From: an uncultured Lachnospiraceae bacterium
GTDB lineage: Bacteria > Bacillota_A > Clostridia > Lachnospirales > Lachnospiraceae
Assembly: GCA_910587495.1 (NCBI GenBank)
Contig: CAJUMT010000187.1
Coordinates: 355-6,733 of the forward strand
DNA length: 6,379 nucleotides
Reading direction: 5' to 3'
The notes beneath the pieces were generated by a model, which made no database searches, had not been told where the DNA came from, and was given only the letters and a program-made list of their open reading frames with translations. A program made the translations under genes and the position numbers. Position 1 is the first letter of the stretch. Each line of letters begins with the position of its first letter. Positions 1-5,355 of this stretch are shown one piece after another.

Positions 1-70
1 ATGCCCATAACGTCCTCCATGTTCCGGCAGATGTTGTAGATGGTTTTGTACAGTGCTTTAAAGCGTGGGG
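1..70 (-). pseudogene. Fragment of an Rpn-type nuclease gene, middle part only, running off the left edge
   Basis: On the minus strand this stretch reads SPRFKALYKTIYNICRNMED followed by VMG. It matches residues 251-273 of the full-length nuclease at 2400-3620, and its DNA is nearly identical to 1570-1639. Homology stops abruptly near base 70, where the sequence turns into the 3' end of the 131-residue gene, so everything upstream of this point in the copy is missing. The fragment keeps the internal GGAGG (14-18) and ATG (6-8) that could start a C-terminal short protein; whether that reading frame stays open cannot be seen because it leaves the window. Called a pseudogene because it lacks the nuclease domain and a gene start. 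Confidence 0.75.
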
Positions 71-453
71 AGCTTGTTTTTTAAAAGGCTATATACTTCA
101 CTTTTGTACGTTTCTGGGTTTTCTTCAATCTTTTTATATGCTTGCCTGATAATCGAAACGTCGATATTCAGCGTGTCAGCACATGTTTGTGCAGGACAGT
201 TTTCTCTATCCATATTTTCGAGTAAAAGGAATATGGCAGTCATTTTCTTAAATTGTGTTACAGATGCATGTATGTCTGCTTGAATATTTTCATGCAGTAA
301 GATCAATTCCATATAGGAGCGTGCAAGTTGGTCATAGAGTTGGTTAAATGTTTTATTATCCGGAGATTGATTGATCTCTGTTAAGGTCTGATTAATTAAA
401 TGTATGACATTATTCCATTCAGAAATCCGCAGTTTATTTGAAAAAGTGTTCAT
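58..453 (-). CDS. Stand-alone Rpn 'tail' protein, 131 aa (short-form homologue)
   Basis: Small soluble protein with no nuclease domain. Start ATG (451-453) follows AAAGGAGG with a 5-nt spacer, a near-ideal site. The first 29 residues align without gaps to residues 272-300 of the full-length nuclease (11 identical: M, FS, LRI, N, L, EI, Q), so the protein starts exactly where the nuclease has its internal Met272. Residues about 78-126 match the nuclease C-terminal helical domain (pattern I/L..D..II...Y.KI...P....E...LL). It lacks the long EKEQ/KKAEQ coiled coil of the full copy. The expected native end is ...LLKNK; the present gene reads four residues further (LPTL) into the rpn fragment at 1-70 before a stop, which suggests a fusion that removed the original stop. 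Family known: short C-terminal Rpn products act as antitoxins in E. coli; that role here is inference. It could instead be a decaying remnant, but the start region looks functional. Confidence 0.75.
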   Translation of the reverse strand: MNTFSNKLRISEWNNVIHLINQTLTEINQSPDNKTFNQLYDQLARSYMELILLHENIQADIHASVTQFKKMTAIFLLLENMDRENCPAQTCADTLNIDVSIIRQAYKKIEENPETYKSEVYSLLKNKLPTL

Positions 454-473
454 GATGGCCTCCTTTGTTTGAA

Positions 474-503
474 CGGATGTATAGATTTATGATGATACAT
501 CCG
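474..503 (-). promoter_or_regulatory. 9-bp inverted repeat over the putative -10 of the 131-aa gene
   Basis: CGGATGTAT (474-482) and ATACATCCG (495-503) are perfect inverted repeats with a 12-nt centre. Read on the minus strand, a -10-like TATCAT (492-497) lies in one arm, and a TTGTCG about 16 bp upstream is a weak -35. The centre (481-493, atagatttatgat) also appears upstream of the full-length nuclease (3684-3696), so the two upstream regions look related there. The palindrome itself is only seen here. It may be an operator or a 5' UTR hairpin; the promoter assignment is tentative. Confidence 0.45.
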
Positions 504-598
504 CACATAATAGCGACAATAATTCTATAATACATGTGTGGAGGCATAATGTCAATATATAAAAAGCAAACAGATAAAATTTTGCCAGAATATATGAG

Positions 599-637
599 AA
601 AAAGCTGGGGCGCAGCATCAGTTTTGCCGCGCCCCAG
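599..637 (-). terminator. Intrinsic terminator of the 101-aa gene
   Basis: On the minus strand CTGGGGCGC (629-637) pairs perfectly with GCGCCCCAG (605-613), extended by three weaker pairs into the loop, and is followed by C then five T (603-599). It sits 14 bp after the stop codon of the 651-956 gene, which makes that gene a self-contained unit and separates it from the 131-aa gene. Confidence 0.9.
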
Positions 638-650
638 AAGAATATGTATG

Positions 651-956
651 TTATTTAGAGGATGTATAAGGCTCAAACAGACGGAAGAGCTTTTCATCTT
701 CCATATCCGGGCTTTCTTTGATTTTTTCACAGATATGCTCCAGGTCGGAAAGATCTATCCCTAATGCGGCTGCATATAGTTCCCAAAAGAAATGCTCGGT
801 CGTTTCCATTCGGAGTATAGGTGGAAGAAGGCGCATGAGCTGGCGTCGTTCTTCTTCCAGCTTTTTTTGTTTTTGCCGGTTTTCTTCTTCATACATGGCG
901 AGTCGTTTTTTGATCTCATCCAATGAATCTGGAACATGGGTATTGATGGCATCCAT
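651..956 (-). CDS. Stand-alone coiled-coil + Rpn tail-domain protein, 101 aa
   Basis: Small soluble, highly charged protein. Residues about 10-40 form a Glu/Lys/Arg-rich coiled coil (EEENRQKQKKLEEERRQ); residues 46-95 resemble the C-terminal domain of the neighbouring nucleases (IL.........LY...LGIDLSDLEHI.EKI..SP..EDEKLF.L). No nuclease motif is present. Start ATG (954-956) is preceded by AAAAGGAGAC with about 9 nt spacing. Its upstream DNA (957-1115) is homologous to that of the full-length nuclease (3621-3780), while the coding part starts at a different point of the protein, so an rpn promoter now drives a tail-only gene. A terminator follows directly. Possible role: partner or antitoxin of the Rpn nuclease, by analogy with E. 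coli RpnS; this is inference. No exact family recognised. Confidence 0.8.
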   Translation of the reverse strand: MDAINTHVPDSLDEIKKRLAMYEEENRQKQKKLEEERRQLMRLLPPILRMETTEHFFWELYAAALGIDLSDLEHICEKIKESPDMEDEKLFRLFEPYTSSK

Positions 957-1115
957 AATAAAAAGTCTCCTTTTAAGTTGTATTTAGGGAAAAACTGATG
1001 GAAAATAGACGGAATGGATAAAATATATTATACAGTGAAACATCGGGAAAGTCTTTAGCGTTTACAGAAAGTTCACAATTTTTGTGCAAACAGCCGATGT
1101 CAGACGAAGATAAAT
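957..1115 (-). promoter_or_regulatory. Upstream region shared with the full-length nuclease, candidate promoters
   Basis: Alignable almost throughout to 3621-3780. Conserved blocks are gggaaaaactgatg, tagacg.aatggata, gtcttta.c.tttaca, and aatttttgtgcaaacagcc. On the minus strand the last block gives TTGCAC (1084-1089), a 17-bp spacer and TGTAAA (1061-1066), present with the same spacing in both copies. A perfect TATAAT (1027-1032) lies closer to the gene; the other copy has TATCAT at the same distance from its start codon. Which -10 is used cannot be decided by reading. CACAA/TTGTG (1074-1078/1082-1086) forms a small inverted repeat over the upstream block. Confidence 0.55.
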
Positions 1116-1119
1116 GGAC

Positions 1120-1193
1120 TTCGGCGACAGAGAACTGTCCGGTGTCTGGCAGAACAGCCAAAGACGCCGGGCAGAGATAGATCCTGGTTAATA
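1120..1193 (-). repeat. 3' flank repeat of the Rpn genes, copy 1, with conserved hairpin
   Basis: Follows the stop codon of the 1194-2329 copy and is homologous to 2328-2399 after the full-length gene. It contains a hairpin at 1139-1170: outer arms CCGG.GTCT and AGAC.CCGG with one non-paired or wobble position, inner GGC/GCC and a 6-nt loop (agaaca). In the second flank the arms have other bases but still pair. There is no U-tract, so it is not a standard intrinsic terminator. Confidence 0.6.
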
Positions 1194-1577
1194 TTATTTT
1201 CTTTGGTTAAGCAAAGCGAAAAGCTCATCTTCATCGGGAGCCGGGTTGCTGTGGAGCTTATCGTAGACCTGCTGAATAATAGAACTGTCGATTAATAACA
1301 GATCTGCATATTCTTTGGCAGAAAAATTCTCTGGAGGTACTTTTCGTAGTATGTTGAGAGCGATAGTACTGATCTGGTGGCGGGTTTGTTCGGTTTCTTT
1401 GACAGCCTGTTCAGCCTTTTTGACAGCCTGTTCCTTTTCCAAGGCAATTTGCTCTTTTTCCAAGGTGATCTCATAGTTTTCTTTAGCGAGGTGGTCGATT
1501 TCTCTCTGGACATGCTCATGCACAAAGAAAATAGAGTTTTGATCCATGATTTTTAATTCTTCTGAAAAAATGCCCAT
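1194..1577 (-). CDS. Possible short-form Rpn tail protein, 127 aa, from an internal start
   Basis: Within the broken copy an ATG at 1575-1577 is preceded by GGAGG (1583-1587) with a 5-nt spacer. The product starts MGIFSEELKIMDQNS, has a coiled coil of EKEQ/KKAEQ repeats (about residues 25-65), and ends with the helical tail domain (FSAKEYADLLLIDSSII...DELFALLNQRK). It corresponds residue for residue to the product of the internal start in the full copy and in length to the stand-alone 131-aa gene. The open frame lies wholly downstream of the frameshift, so this part could still be made if transcribed, for example by read-through from the full-length gene. Translation from here is inference; no separate promoter is evident. 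Confidence 0.4.
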   Translation of the reverse strand: MGIFSEELKIMDQNSIFFVHEHVQREIDHLAKENYEITLEKEQIALEKEQAVKKAEQAVKETEQTRHQISTIALNILRKVPPENFSAKEYADLLLIDSSIIQQVYDKLHSNPAPDEDELFALLNQRK

Positions 1578-1980
1578 AACGTCCTCCATGTTCCGGCAGA
1601 TGTTGTAGATGGTTTTGTACAGTGGTTTAAAGTACGGGTATTTACCGAGCAGCTGAAGCATGTCATATGTATCATCAGTGCTGAAAAACATCAGCCACGC
1701 GTCCAGTTCGCTTGTTATAGGCTTATTGTGCATTTTTTCCTGGAAAATGTCAAGCGCAATGAGGATATATTTTTGCAGGAATTCTATTTTAAGGCCGGTA
1801 TCCGATTTTTGTTCAAAGCGGTGGATATAATGGTTGGGGCAGCTGCGGAAACGCCCGGGGCTGTCTTCAAAAAGGACAATGGTATAGACAGGCCTGAGAA
1901 GTGCATAATAATCCTGCCTTTTTTCGCCTTTATGTTCTGCTCTTACTTTTTTATATTGCCGCAGGAGCAGGTCGGAGGAG

Positions 1981-2329
1981 TAGCAGGCGCACCGTTCGCC
2001 CGGGAAAAGATAACCGACTTTTGCACTTCCACATTGGCCAGGCTCCCGTCAGAGAGGCGGACGACGATGTCTGTAATCAGAATCGAAGATTCATCGGCAA
2101 TCCGGGTGGAATCGTTAGCGAGTACACTGACGATAGTAATTTCCTGTTCCAGAAGCAGTGAGAGGAATTTTTCCAGACGGTGAGGAGTAATGTCAGGGTC
2201 CATCACTTCCTTGAAGAAGCCGTCATACAGAACCTTGACGCCTTTGGCTCCGGTGCAGAAGTCCAGAAAATGTTCCTGCTGCTCAGGCTTCCATTTATTA
2301 AAAGTCTGCAAAAGTGTCGGAGTGGTTCG
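1981..2329. repeat. Near-identical nuclease-domain block, copy 1
   Basis: Matches 3205-3554 with about six substitutions and one missing T over 349 bp, covering the nuclease core. DNA on the left side (1194-1980) is much more diverged from its counterpart (2400-3204). The sharp change in identity marks the ends of a recombination or conversion tract. Confidence 0.9.
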
Positions 2330-2399
2330 ATGACAGAAAACCGCTCGGCGCATGGCAGAATAGCCGAAAACGCCGGGCAGAGATAGATCCTGCTTAATA
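2330..2399 (-). repeat. 3' flank repeat of the Rpn genes, copy 2, with conserved hairpin
   Basis: Lies between the stop of the full-length nuclease and the truncated end of the second copy. It is homologous to 1122-1193 (shared blocks cgccgggcagagatagatcc and ttttctttggttaagcaa across the stop codon). The hairpin here is CGGCG (2346-2350) with CGCCG (2371-2375) and GGC/GCC inside, loop agaata. No U-tract follows in either direction. Confidence 0.6.
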
Positions 2400-2807
2400 T
2401 CATTTTCTTTGGTTAAGCAAATTGAAAAGCTCATCTTCATCAGGAGCCGGGTCGCTGTGGAGCTTTTCATAGACCTGCCGAATAGTAGAGGGGTCAAGCA
2501 ATAACATTTTCGCATACTTTTCGGCAGAAAAATCTTCCGGAGCCACCTCCCGGAGGATGTTAAGTGCGACAGTGCTGATTTGGCGGTGGGTTTGTTCTTC
2601 TGCTTTTTTGATGGCCTGTTCAGCTTTCTTGACAGCTTGTTCCTTTTCCAGGGTGATCTGATAATTTTCTTTTGCCAGTTGTTCTTTTTCTTTAGTAGCC
2701 TGTTCAAGATCATCCGTCAGTTGGTCGATCTCTCCCTGCATATACTCAGGCAGGAAAAGAAGTGAATTGCGGTCCAGAATCCGTAGTTCTTCTGAAAAAA
2801 TACCCAT
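2400..2807 (-). CDS. Possible short-form Rpn tail protein, 135 aa, from internal Met272
   Basis: Inside the full-length gene, ATG (2805-2807) follows ATGGAGGACGTT: GGAGG at 2813-2817 with a 5-nt spacer, a strong ribosome binding site. The product would be MGIFSEELRILDRNS..., the coiled coil and the tail domain. The signal is kept in the broken copy (1575-1587) and the edge fragment (6-18), and the stand-alone 131-aa gene starts at the same residue. In E. coli, rpn genes are known to produce a C-terminal RpnS from an internal start that blocks the full-length toxin; here this is inference. Part of the conservation may simply reflect the coding constraint on N-M-E-D-V-M. Confidence 0.45.
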   Translation of the reverse strand: MGIFSEELRILDRNSLLFLPEYMQGEIDQLTDDLEQATKEKEQLAKENYQITLEKEQAVKKAEQAIKKAEEQTHRQISTVALNILREVAPEDFSAEKYAKMLLLDPSTIRQVYEKLHSDPAPDEDELFNLLNQRK

Positions 2808-3620
2808 AACGTCCTCCATATTCCGACAAATATTGTAGATAGTATTGTACAATGGTTTAAAATCCGGGTAATCTGTGATCAGCCGGATAATATCCTGTAT
2901 ATTGTCAGTACTAAAAAACATCAGCCATGCATCCAGCTCGTTTGTTATATGCTTATTGTGCATATTTTTTTGAAAGATGTCAAGAGGAATAAAGATATAT
3001 TTCTGCAAAAGCTCCAGCCTGGCTCCTGTATCCGAACGCTGTTCAAAGCGGTGAATGTATGTAGTAGAGTATTTCTTGAAATTTTTCGGACCTTTTTCAA
3101 GAAGAACGATGGTATAAACTGGCTTTATAGATTTGTAGTTGACTTGTTGGTCATCACTGTTTTCTCTGGCTTTTTTATACTGACGAAGGAGCAGGTCTGA
3201 AGAATAGCAGGCGCACCGTTCGCCCGGGAAAAGATAGCCGACTTTTTGCACTTCCACATTGGCCAGGCTCCCGTCAGAGAGGCGGACGACGATGTCTGTA
3301 ATCAGAATCGAAGATTCATCGGCAATCCGGGTGGAATCGTTAGCGAGTACACTGACGATAGTAATTTCCTGTTCCAGAAGCAGTGAGAGGAATTTTTCCA
3401 GACGGTGAGGAGTAATGTCAGGGTCCATCACTTCCTTGAAGAAGCCGTCATACAGAACCTTGACGCCTTTGGCTCCGGTACAGAAGTTTAGGAAATGTTC
3501 CTGCTGCTCAGGCTTCCATTTATTAAAAGTTTGCAAAAGTGTCGGAGTGGTTCGGATTTCTTTTAATATGTCCTTTTTGGTACGGATCATGGGAAAATAT
3601 TGTTTGAGTAAGTTTTCCAT
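2400..3620 (-). CDS. Rpn family recombination-promoting nuclease / PD-(D/E)XK 'transposase' family, full length
   Basis: A 406-residue protein of the PDDEXK_2 (Rpn/YhgA-like) family, DNA endonucleases that act in the cytoplasm. Visible layout: N-terminal helix region 1-50; nuclease core 50-175 with YDGFFK (D58), LLLEQEI, ITDIVVRLSDG (D109), NVEVQ (E123, Q125), then the FPGERCACYSSDLLLRQY helix (131-148) and KPVYTIVLL strand; an all-helical middle region (190-293) with TNELDAWLMFF; a Glu/Lys/Gln coiled coil (295-348); and a helical tail domain (349-406). All family catalytic positions appear present. Start ATG (3618-3620) follows AGGAG (3630-3634) with a 9-nt spacer. Upstream block 3621-3780 carries candidate promoters. 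Databases often call such proteins transposases, but no terminal repeats are seen; E. coli Rpn proteins are toxic and anti-phage. Internal start at codon 272 is described separately. Confidence 0.92.
   Translation of the reverse strand: MENLLKQYFPMIRTKKDILKEIRTTPTLLQTFNKWKPEQQEHFLNFCTGAKGVKVLYDGFFKEVMDPDITPHRLEKFLSLLLEQEITIVSVLANDSTRIADESSILITDIVVRLSDGSLANVEVQKVGYLFPGERCACYSSDLLLRQYKKARENSDDQQVNYKSIKPVYTIVLLEKGPKNFKKYSTTYIHRFEQRSDTGARLELLQKYIFIPLDIFQKNMHNKHITNELDAWLMFFSTDNIQDIIRLITDYPDFKPLYNTIYNICRNMEDVMGIFSEELRILDRNSLLFLPEYMQGEIDQLTDDLEQATKEKEQLAKENYQITLEKEQAVKKAEQAIKKAEEQTHRQISTVALNILREVAPEDFSAEKYAKMLLLDPSTIRQVYEKLHSDPAPDEDELFNLLNQRK
3205..3554. repeat. Near-identical nuclease-domain block, copy 2
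   Basis: Counterpart of 1981-2329 inside the intact gene, here with five T at 3243-3247. The shared block ends at ttcg (3551-3554), exactly where the broken copy jumps to 3'-flank DNA. Confidence 0.9.
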
Positions 3621-3780
3621 ATAAAATATCTCCTAAAATTGTTCTTTGGGAAAAACTGATGAAAGATAGATAGACGAAATGGATAGATTTATGATATAGG
3701 AAAAAGGGATAAATGTCTTTAGCATTTACAAAATGTTCATAATTTTTGTGCAAACAGCCAGAGAGTGATGAAGATAAATC
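3621..3780 (-). promoter_or_regulatory. Upstream region of the full-length nuclease, shared with the 101-aa gene
   Basis: Aligns with 957-1115. On the minus strand TTGCAC (3748-3753), 17 bp, TGTAAA (3725-3730) match in position and spacing the other copy. A nearer -10-like TATCAT (3691-3696), 71 nt from the start codon, corresponds to TATAAT there. The ribosome binding site AGGAG is at 3630-3634. The plus-strand operon starts at 3815, so this is also its upstream region, but no convincing plus-strand promoter was identified by eye. Confidence 0.55.
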
Positions 3781-3814
3781 AAGAAAGACTTTAAATTGAA
3801 GGGGGATACTCAAT

Positions 3815-4540
3815 ATGCTTTTATGTATCGTTGCCATCATAGCGGTACTTTGCGCCGCAGGGATATGGCGGATGGTATTTAATTCCCATACGCAAGAAGA
3901 TGAGGCAGAACCTGAGGAAGCAGAAGATCCACTTGAAAGGGACAGCGCGTATCTGCAGAGCCGGTACGGATCAGACGTCAATTACCAGCAAGGCGAGATC
4001 CTTCCGGACGAACGAAGGAGGCATCCGCTGTTTGGGCAATATGCGGTATCGCTTGATTTCCAGATTGAAGGTGTGCTTTCCGGATGCCGTTTTCGCTGTC
4101 GTTGTCTAAAGATTCAAAGCCGCAGGGATGACACCGCTATCATTACATTGTTCACGGGATATGCGTTTCGGTGGGAGGATGAGAGTTTTTCTTATAAAAC
4201 AAGTATGCTGCTTTATTCTCCGCAGTTTTTTAAAATGACCGGACTGAATCTGGAGAACCGGGGATACCGCCGGCTGTATGAGATGCGGGACGGCAGCGTG
4301 CTGTATGCGGGCAGGGAGATTGAGATTGATGTGGCTTACGGACTGCACAGGTTATATAAAAATATAGAACAGGGGCTTAATCAGCTTTTTCATGGCCAGG
4401 GGATGAGCCTGTTCTGTAAGGGCGACATGATGGAAGCATATATTTACAGCCCCGGGGCATTGAATGGCAGTATAGAACAGACAATGCAGCTGGTTGAGAG
4501 CGTGCTTAAGCTGGTAAAACAGGAGATGAAAAAGGAATGA
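3815..4540 (+). CDS. Membrane-anchored protein of unknown function, 241 aa
   Basis: Not recognised with confidence. Residues 1-18 form one hydrophobic segment (MLLCIVAIIAVLCAAGIW), either a signal anchor or uncleaved signal; it is followed by an acidic linker (27-44, EDEAEPEEAED) and a mixed alpha/beta domain (60-241). Notable stretches are LFTGYAFRW (112-120), MLLYSPQFFKMTGL and a C-terminal helix rich in Val/Leu/Lys (222-240). The order strand-rich region, 'F.G' motif, late EAYIYSP strand and final helix loosely recalls DUF3137-type proteins, but this is only an impression. Start ATG follows GGGGGA (3801-3806) with about 8 nt spacing. Its TGA overlaps the ATG of the next gene (ATGA), indicating an operon with translational coupling. 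It faces away from the nuclease cluster. Confidence 0.82.
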   Translation: MLLCIVAIIAVLCAAGIWRMVFNSHTQEDEAEPEEAEDPLERDSAYLQSRYGSDVNYQQGEILPDERRRHPLFGQYAVSLDFQIEGVLSGCRFRCRCLKIQSRRDDTAIITLFTGYAFRWEDESFSYKTSMLLYSPQFFKMTGLNLENRGYRRLYEMRDGSVLYAGREIEIDVAYGLHRLYKNIEQGLNQLFHGQGMSLFCKGDMMEAYIYSPGALNGSIEQTMQLVESVLKLVKQEMKKE

Positions 4541-5355
4541 ATACATATAGAGAAAGTAGCGAAGAGATCTGCCTGACGCCTGAGGTGATCGATCATTTTC
4601 TGGAAAATATGTCTAAGAAGGGCAGAAGCCCGGCGTCGCTGCAAAATTACCGGACAATTCTGATGGGACTGTATGCGTATCTGCCGGAGAATAAGATTTT
4701 AAGCGGAAATATTCTCGCCAAGTGGCGCAAAAGCCTGGAGGAACAGGGGTATTACGCGCGAACGATCAATACGCGGATTTCGGTCTTAAACAGTTTTTTG
4801 CAGTATTTGAACCGCAGAGAATGGCAGCAGGATGATTTTTACCGCGAACTTGCTGACGATCAGCCGGAGCTGACCCGCAGCGAATATATGCGTCTTTTGC
4901 AGGCGGCGAAGCTTTTGGAGAAGGAGCGGGTGTATCTGCTGATTAAAACACTGGGCGGCGCGGGGGTGCGCATCCAGGAGCTGCATCAATTGACGGTGGA
5001 AGCCGTGCAGGAAGGGCGTGTGCAGCTGTCCTGCCATCATTGCGAACGGGTGTTAAGGCTGCCGGAGGCTTTGCGGGAAGAGCTTTTGGATTTTGCCAGT
5101 CGGGAGGGGATTTACAAGGGGCCGGTATTTGTAACCCGGGACGGCATGCCGTTAGCACGTTCCAGCGTGTGGCGCTATGTAAACAGCGTCAGCAAAGACG
5201 CACGGGTGCCAGAGGAGAAGGCTAATCCACGCTGCCTGTGGAAGATGTATAAGAATACTTGCGATAATATTCGGGCGGACATCGACAGGCTGGCGGCGCA
5301 GGCATATGAGCGGATGATGAAGGAAGAACAGCTTTTGGTGGGATGGAAGTCGTGA
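4537..5355 (+). CDS. Tyrosine recombinase/integrase-like protein with incomplete catalytic set, 272 aa
   Basis: Phage-integrase fold: a core-binding (SAM-like) domain at 14-100 (VIDHFLENMSKKGRSPASLQ, then TINTRISVLNSFLQYL) and a catalytic-like domain at 112-270. The first catalytic box is kept (GGAGVRIQELHQL, Arg145, Glu148). The usual beta-hairpin Lys is not evident (CHHCERVLRLP). The H-x-x-R box appears as PRCLWK (231-236), so His is Arg and the Arg position is Trp or Lys. The nucleophile region is ambiguous (AYERM, Tyr257). Strand exchange by the usual mechanism is therefore doubtful; a DNA-binding or accessory role is possible. From memory, similar 'PRCLR'-type integrase-like proteins occur in Clostridia, which would make this a family trait rather than decay, but this needs a search. 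ATG overlaps the preceding stop; an AGGAG lies about 12 nt upstream. The end overlaps the VanZ-like gene by 13 nt. Confidence 0.85.
   Translation: MNTYRESSEEICLTPEVIDHFLENMSKKGRSPASLQNYRTILMGLYAYLPENKILSGNILAKWRKSLEEQGYYARTINTRISVLNSFLQYLNRREWQQDDFYRELADDQPELTRSEYMRLLQAAKLLEKERVYLLIKTLGGAGVRIQELHQLTVEAVQEGRVQLSCHHCERVLRLPEALREELLDFASREGIYKGPVFVTRDGMPLARSSVWRYVNSVSKDARVPEEKANPRCLWKMYKNTCDNIRADIDRLAAQAYERMMKEEQLLVGWKS

Larger units (their letters stand above)
1194..2329 (-). pseudogene. Rpn-type nuclease copy, 5'-truncated and frameshifted
   Basis: Reading leftwards from 2329, the frame gives RTTPTLLQTFNKWKP onwards, equal to residues 23-126 of the full copy, including the nuclease residues (D58, D109, E123-x-Q125 in full-copy numbering). 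After VEVQK the frame is lost: a run of five T in the intact copy (3243-3247) is four T here (2019-2022). From 2018 to 1194 the next frame is open and continues to the normal C-terminus (…ALLNQRK), including the EKEQ/KKAEQ coiled coil. The first 22 codons, the ribosome binding site and the promoter are missing: at 2328-2330 the sequence jumps into the 3' flank of the full-length gene. So there are two independent lesions. It cannot give a normal full-length nuclease, but the internal start at 1577 is intact. A sequencing error could explain the 1-nt loss but not the 5' truncation. Confidence 0.88.

Noticed and set aside
549..764. Plus-strand frame starting MSIYKKQTDK with GGAGG 4 nt upstream and a TATAAT at 526-531
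   Set aside because: It runs through the terminator hairpin and then antisense through the 101-aa gene; residues after the first 20 look like antisense translation. No good -35. A tiny peptide is possible but not supported.
1120..1193. Intrinsic terminator at the 3' flank hairpins
   Set aside because: Neither strand has a T-run after the stem in either copy, so it is recorded only as a conserved hairpin.
1943..2713. A 256-codon minus-strand open frame spanning the end of the intact gene and the broken copy
   Set aside because: Its first half (2400-2713) is an out-of-frame reading of the intact nuclease's coiled coil and tail; only the part from about 2329 down to 2023 is a true protein segment, and the rest is after the frameshift in the wrong frame.
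1..3800. An insertion sequence or transposon built around the 'PD-(D/E)XK transposase'
   Set aside because: No terminal inverted repeats or target duplications were seen around any copy; the database name does not imply a classic transposase, and the repeats are explained by duplicated gene flanks.
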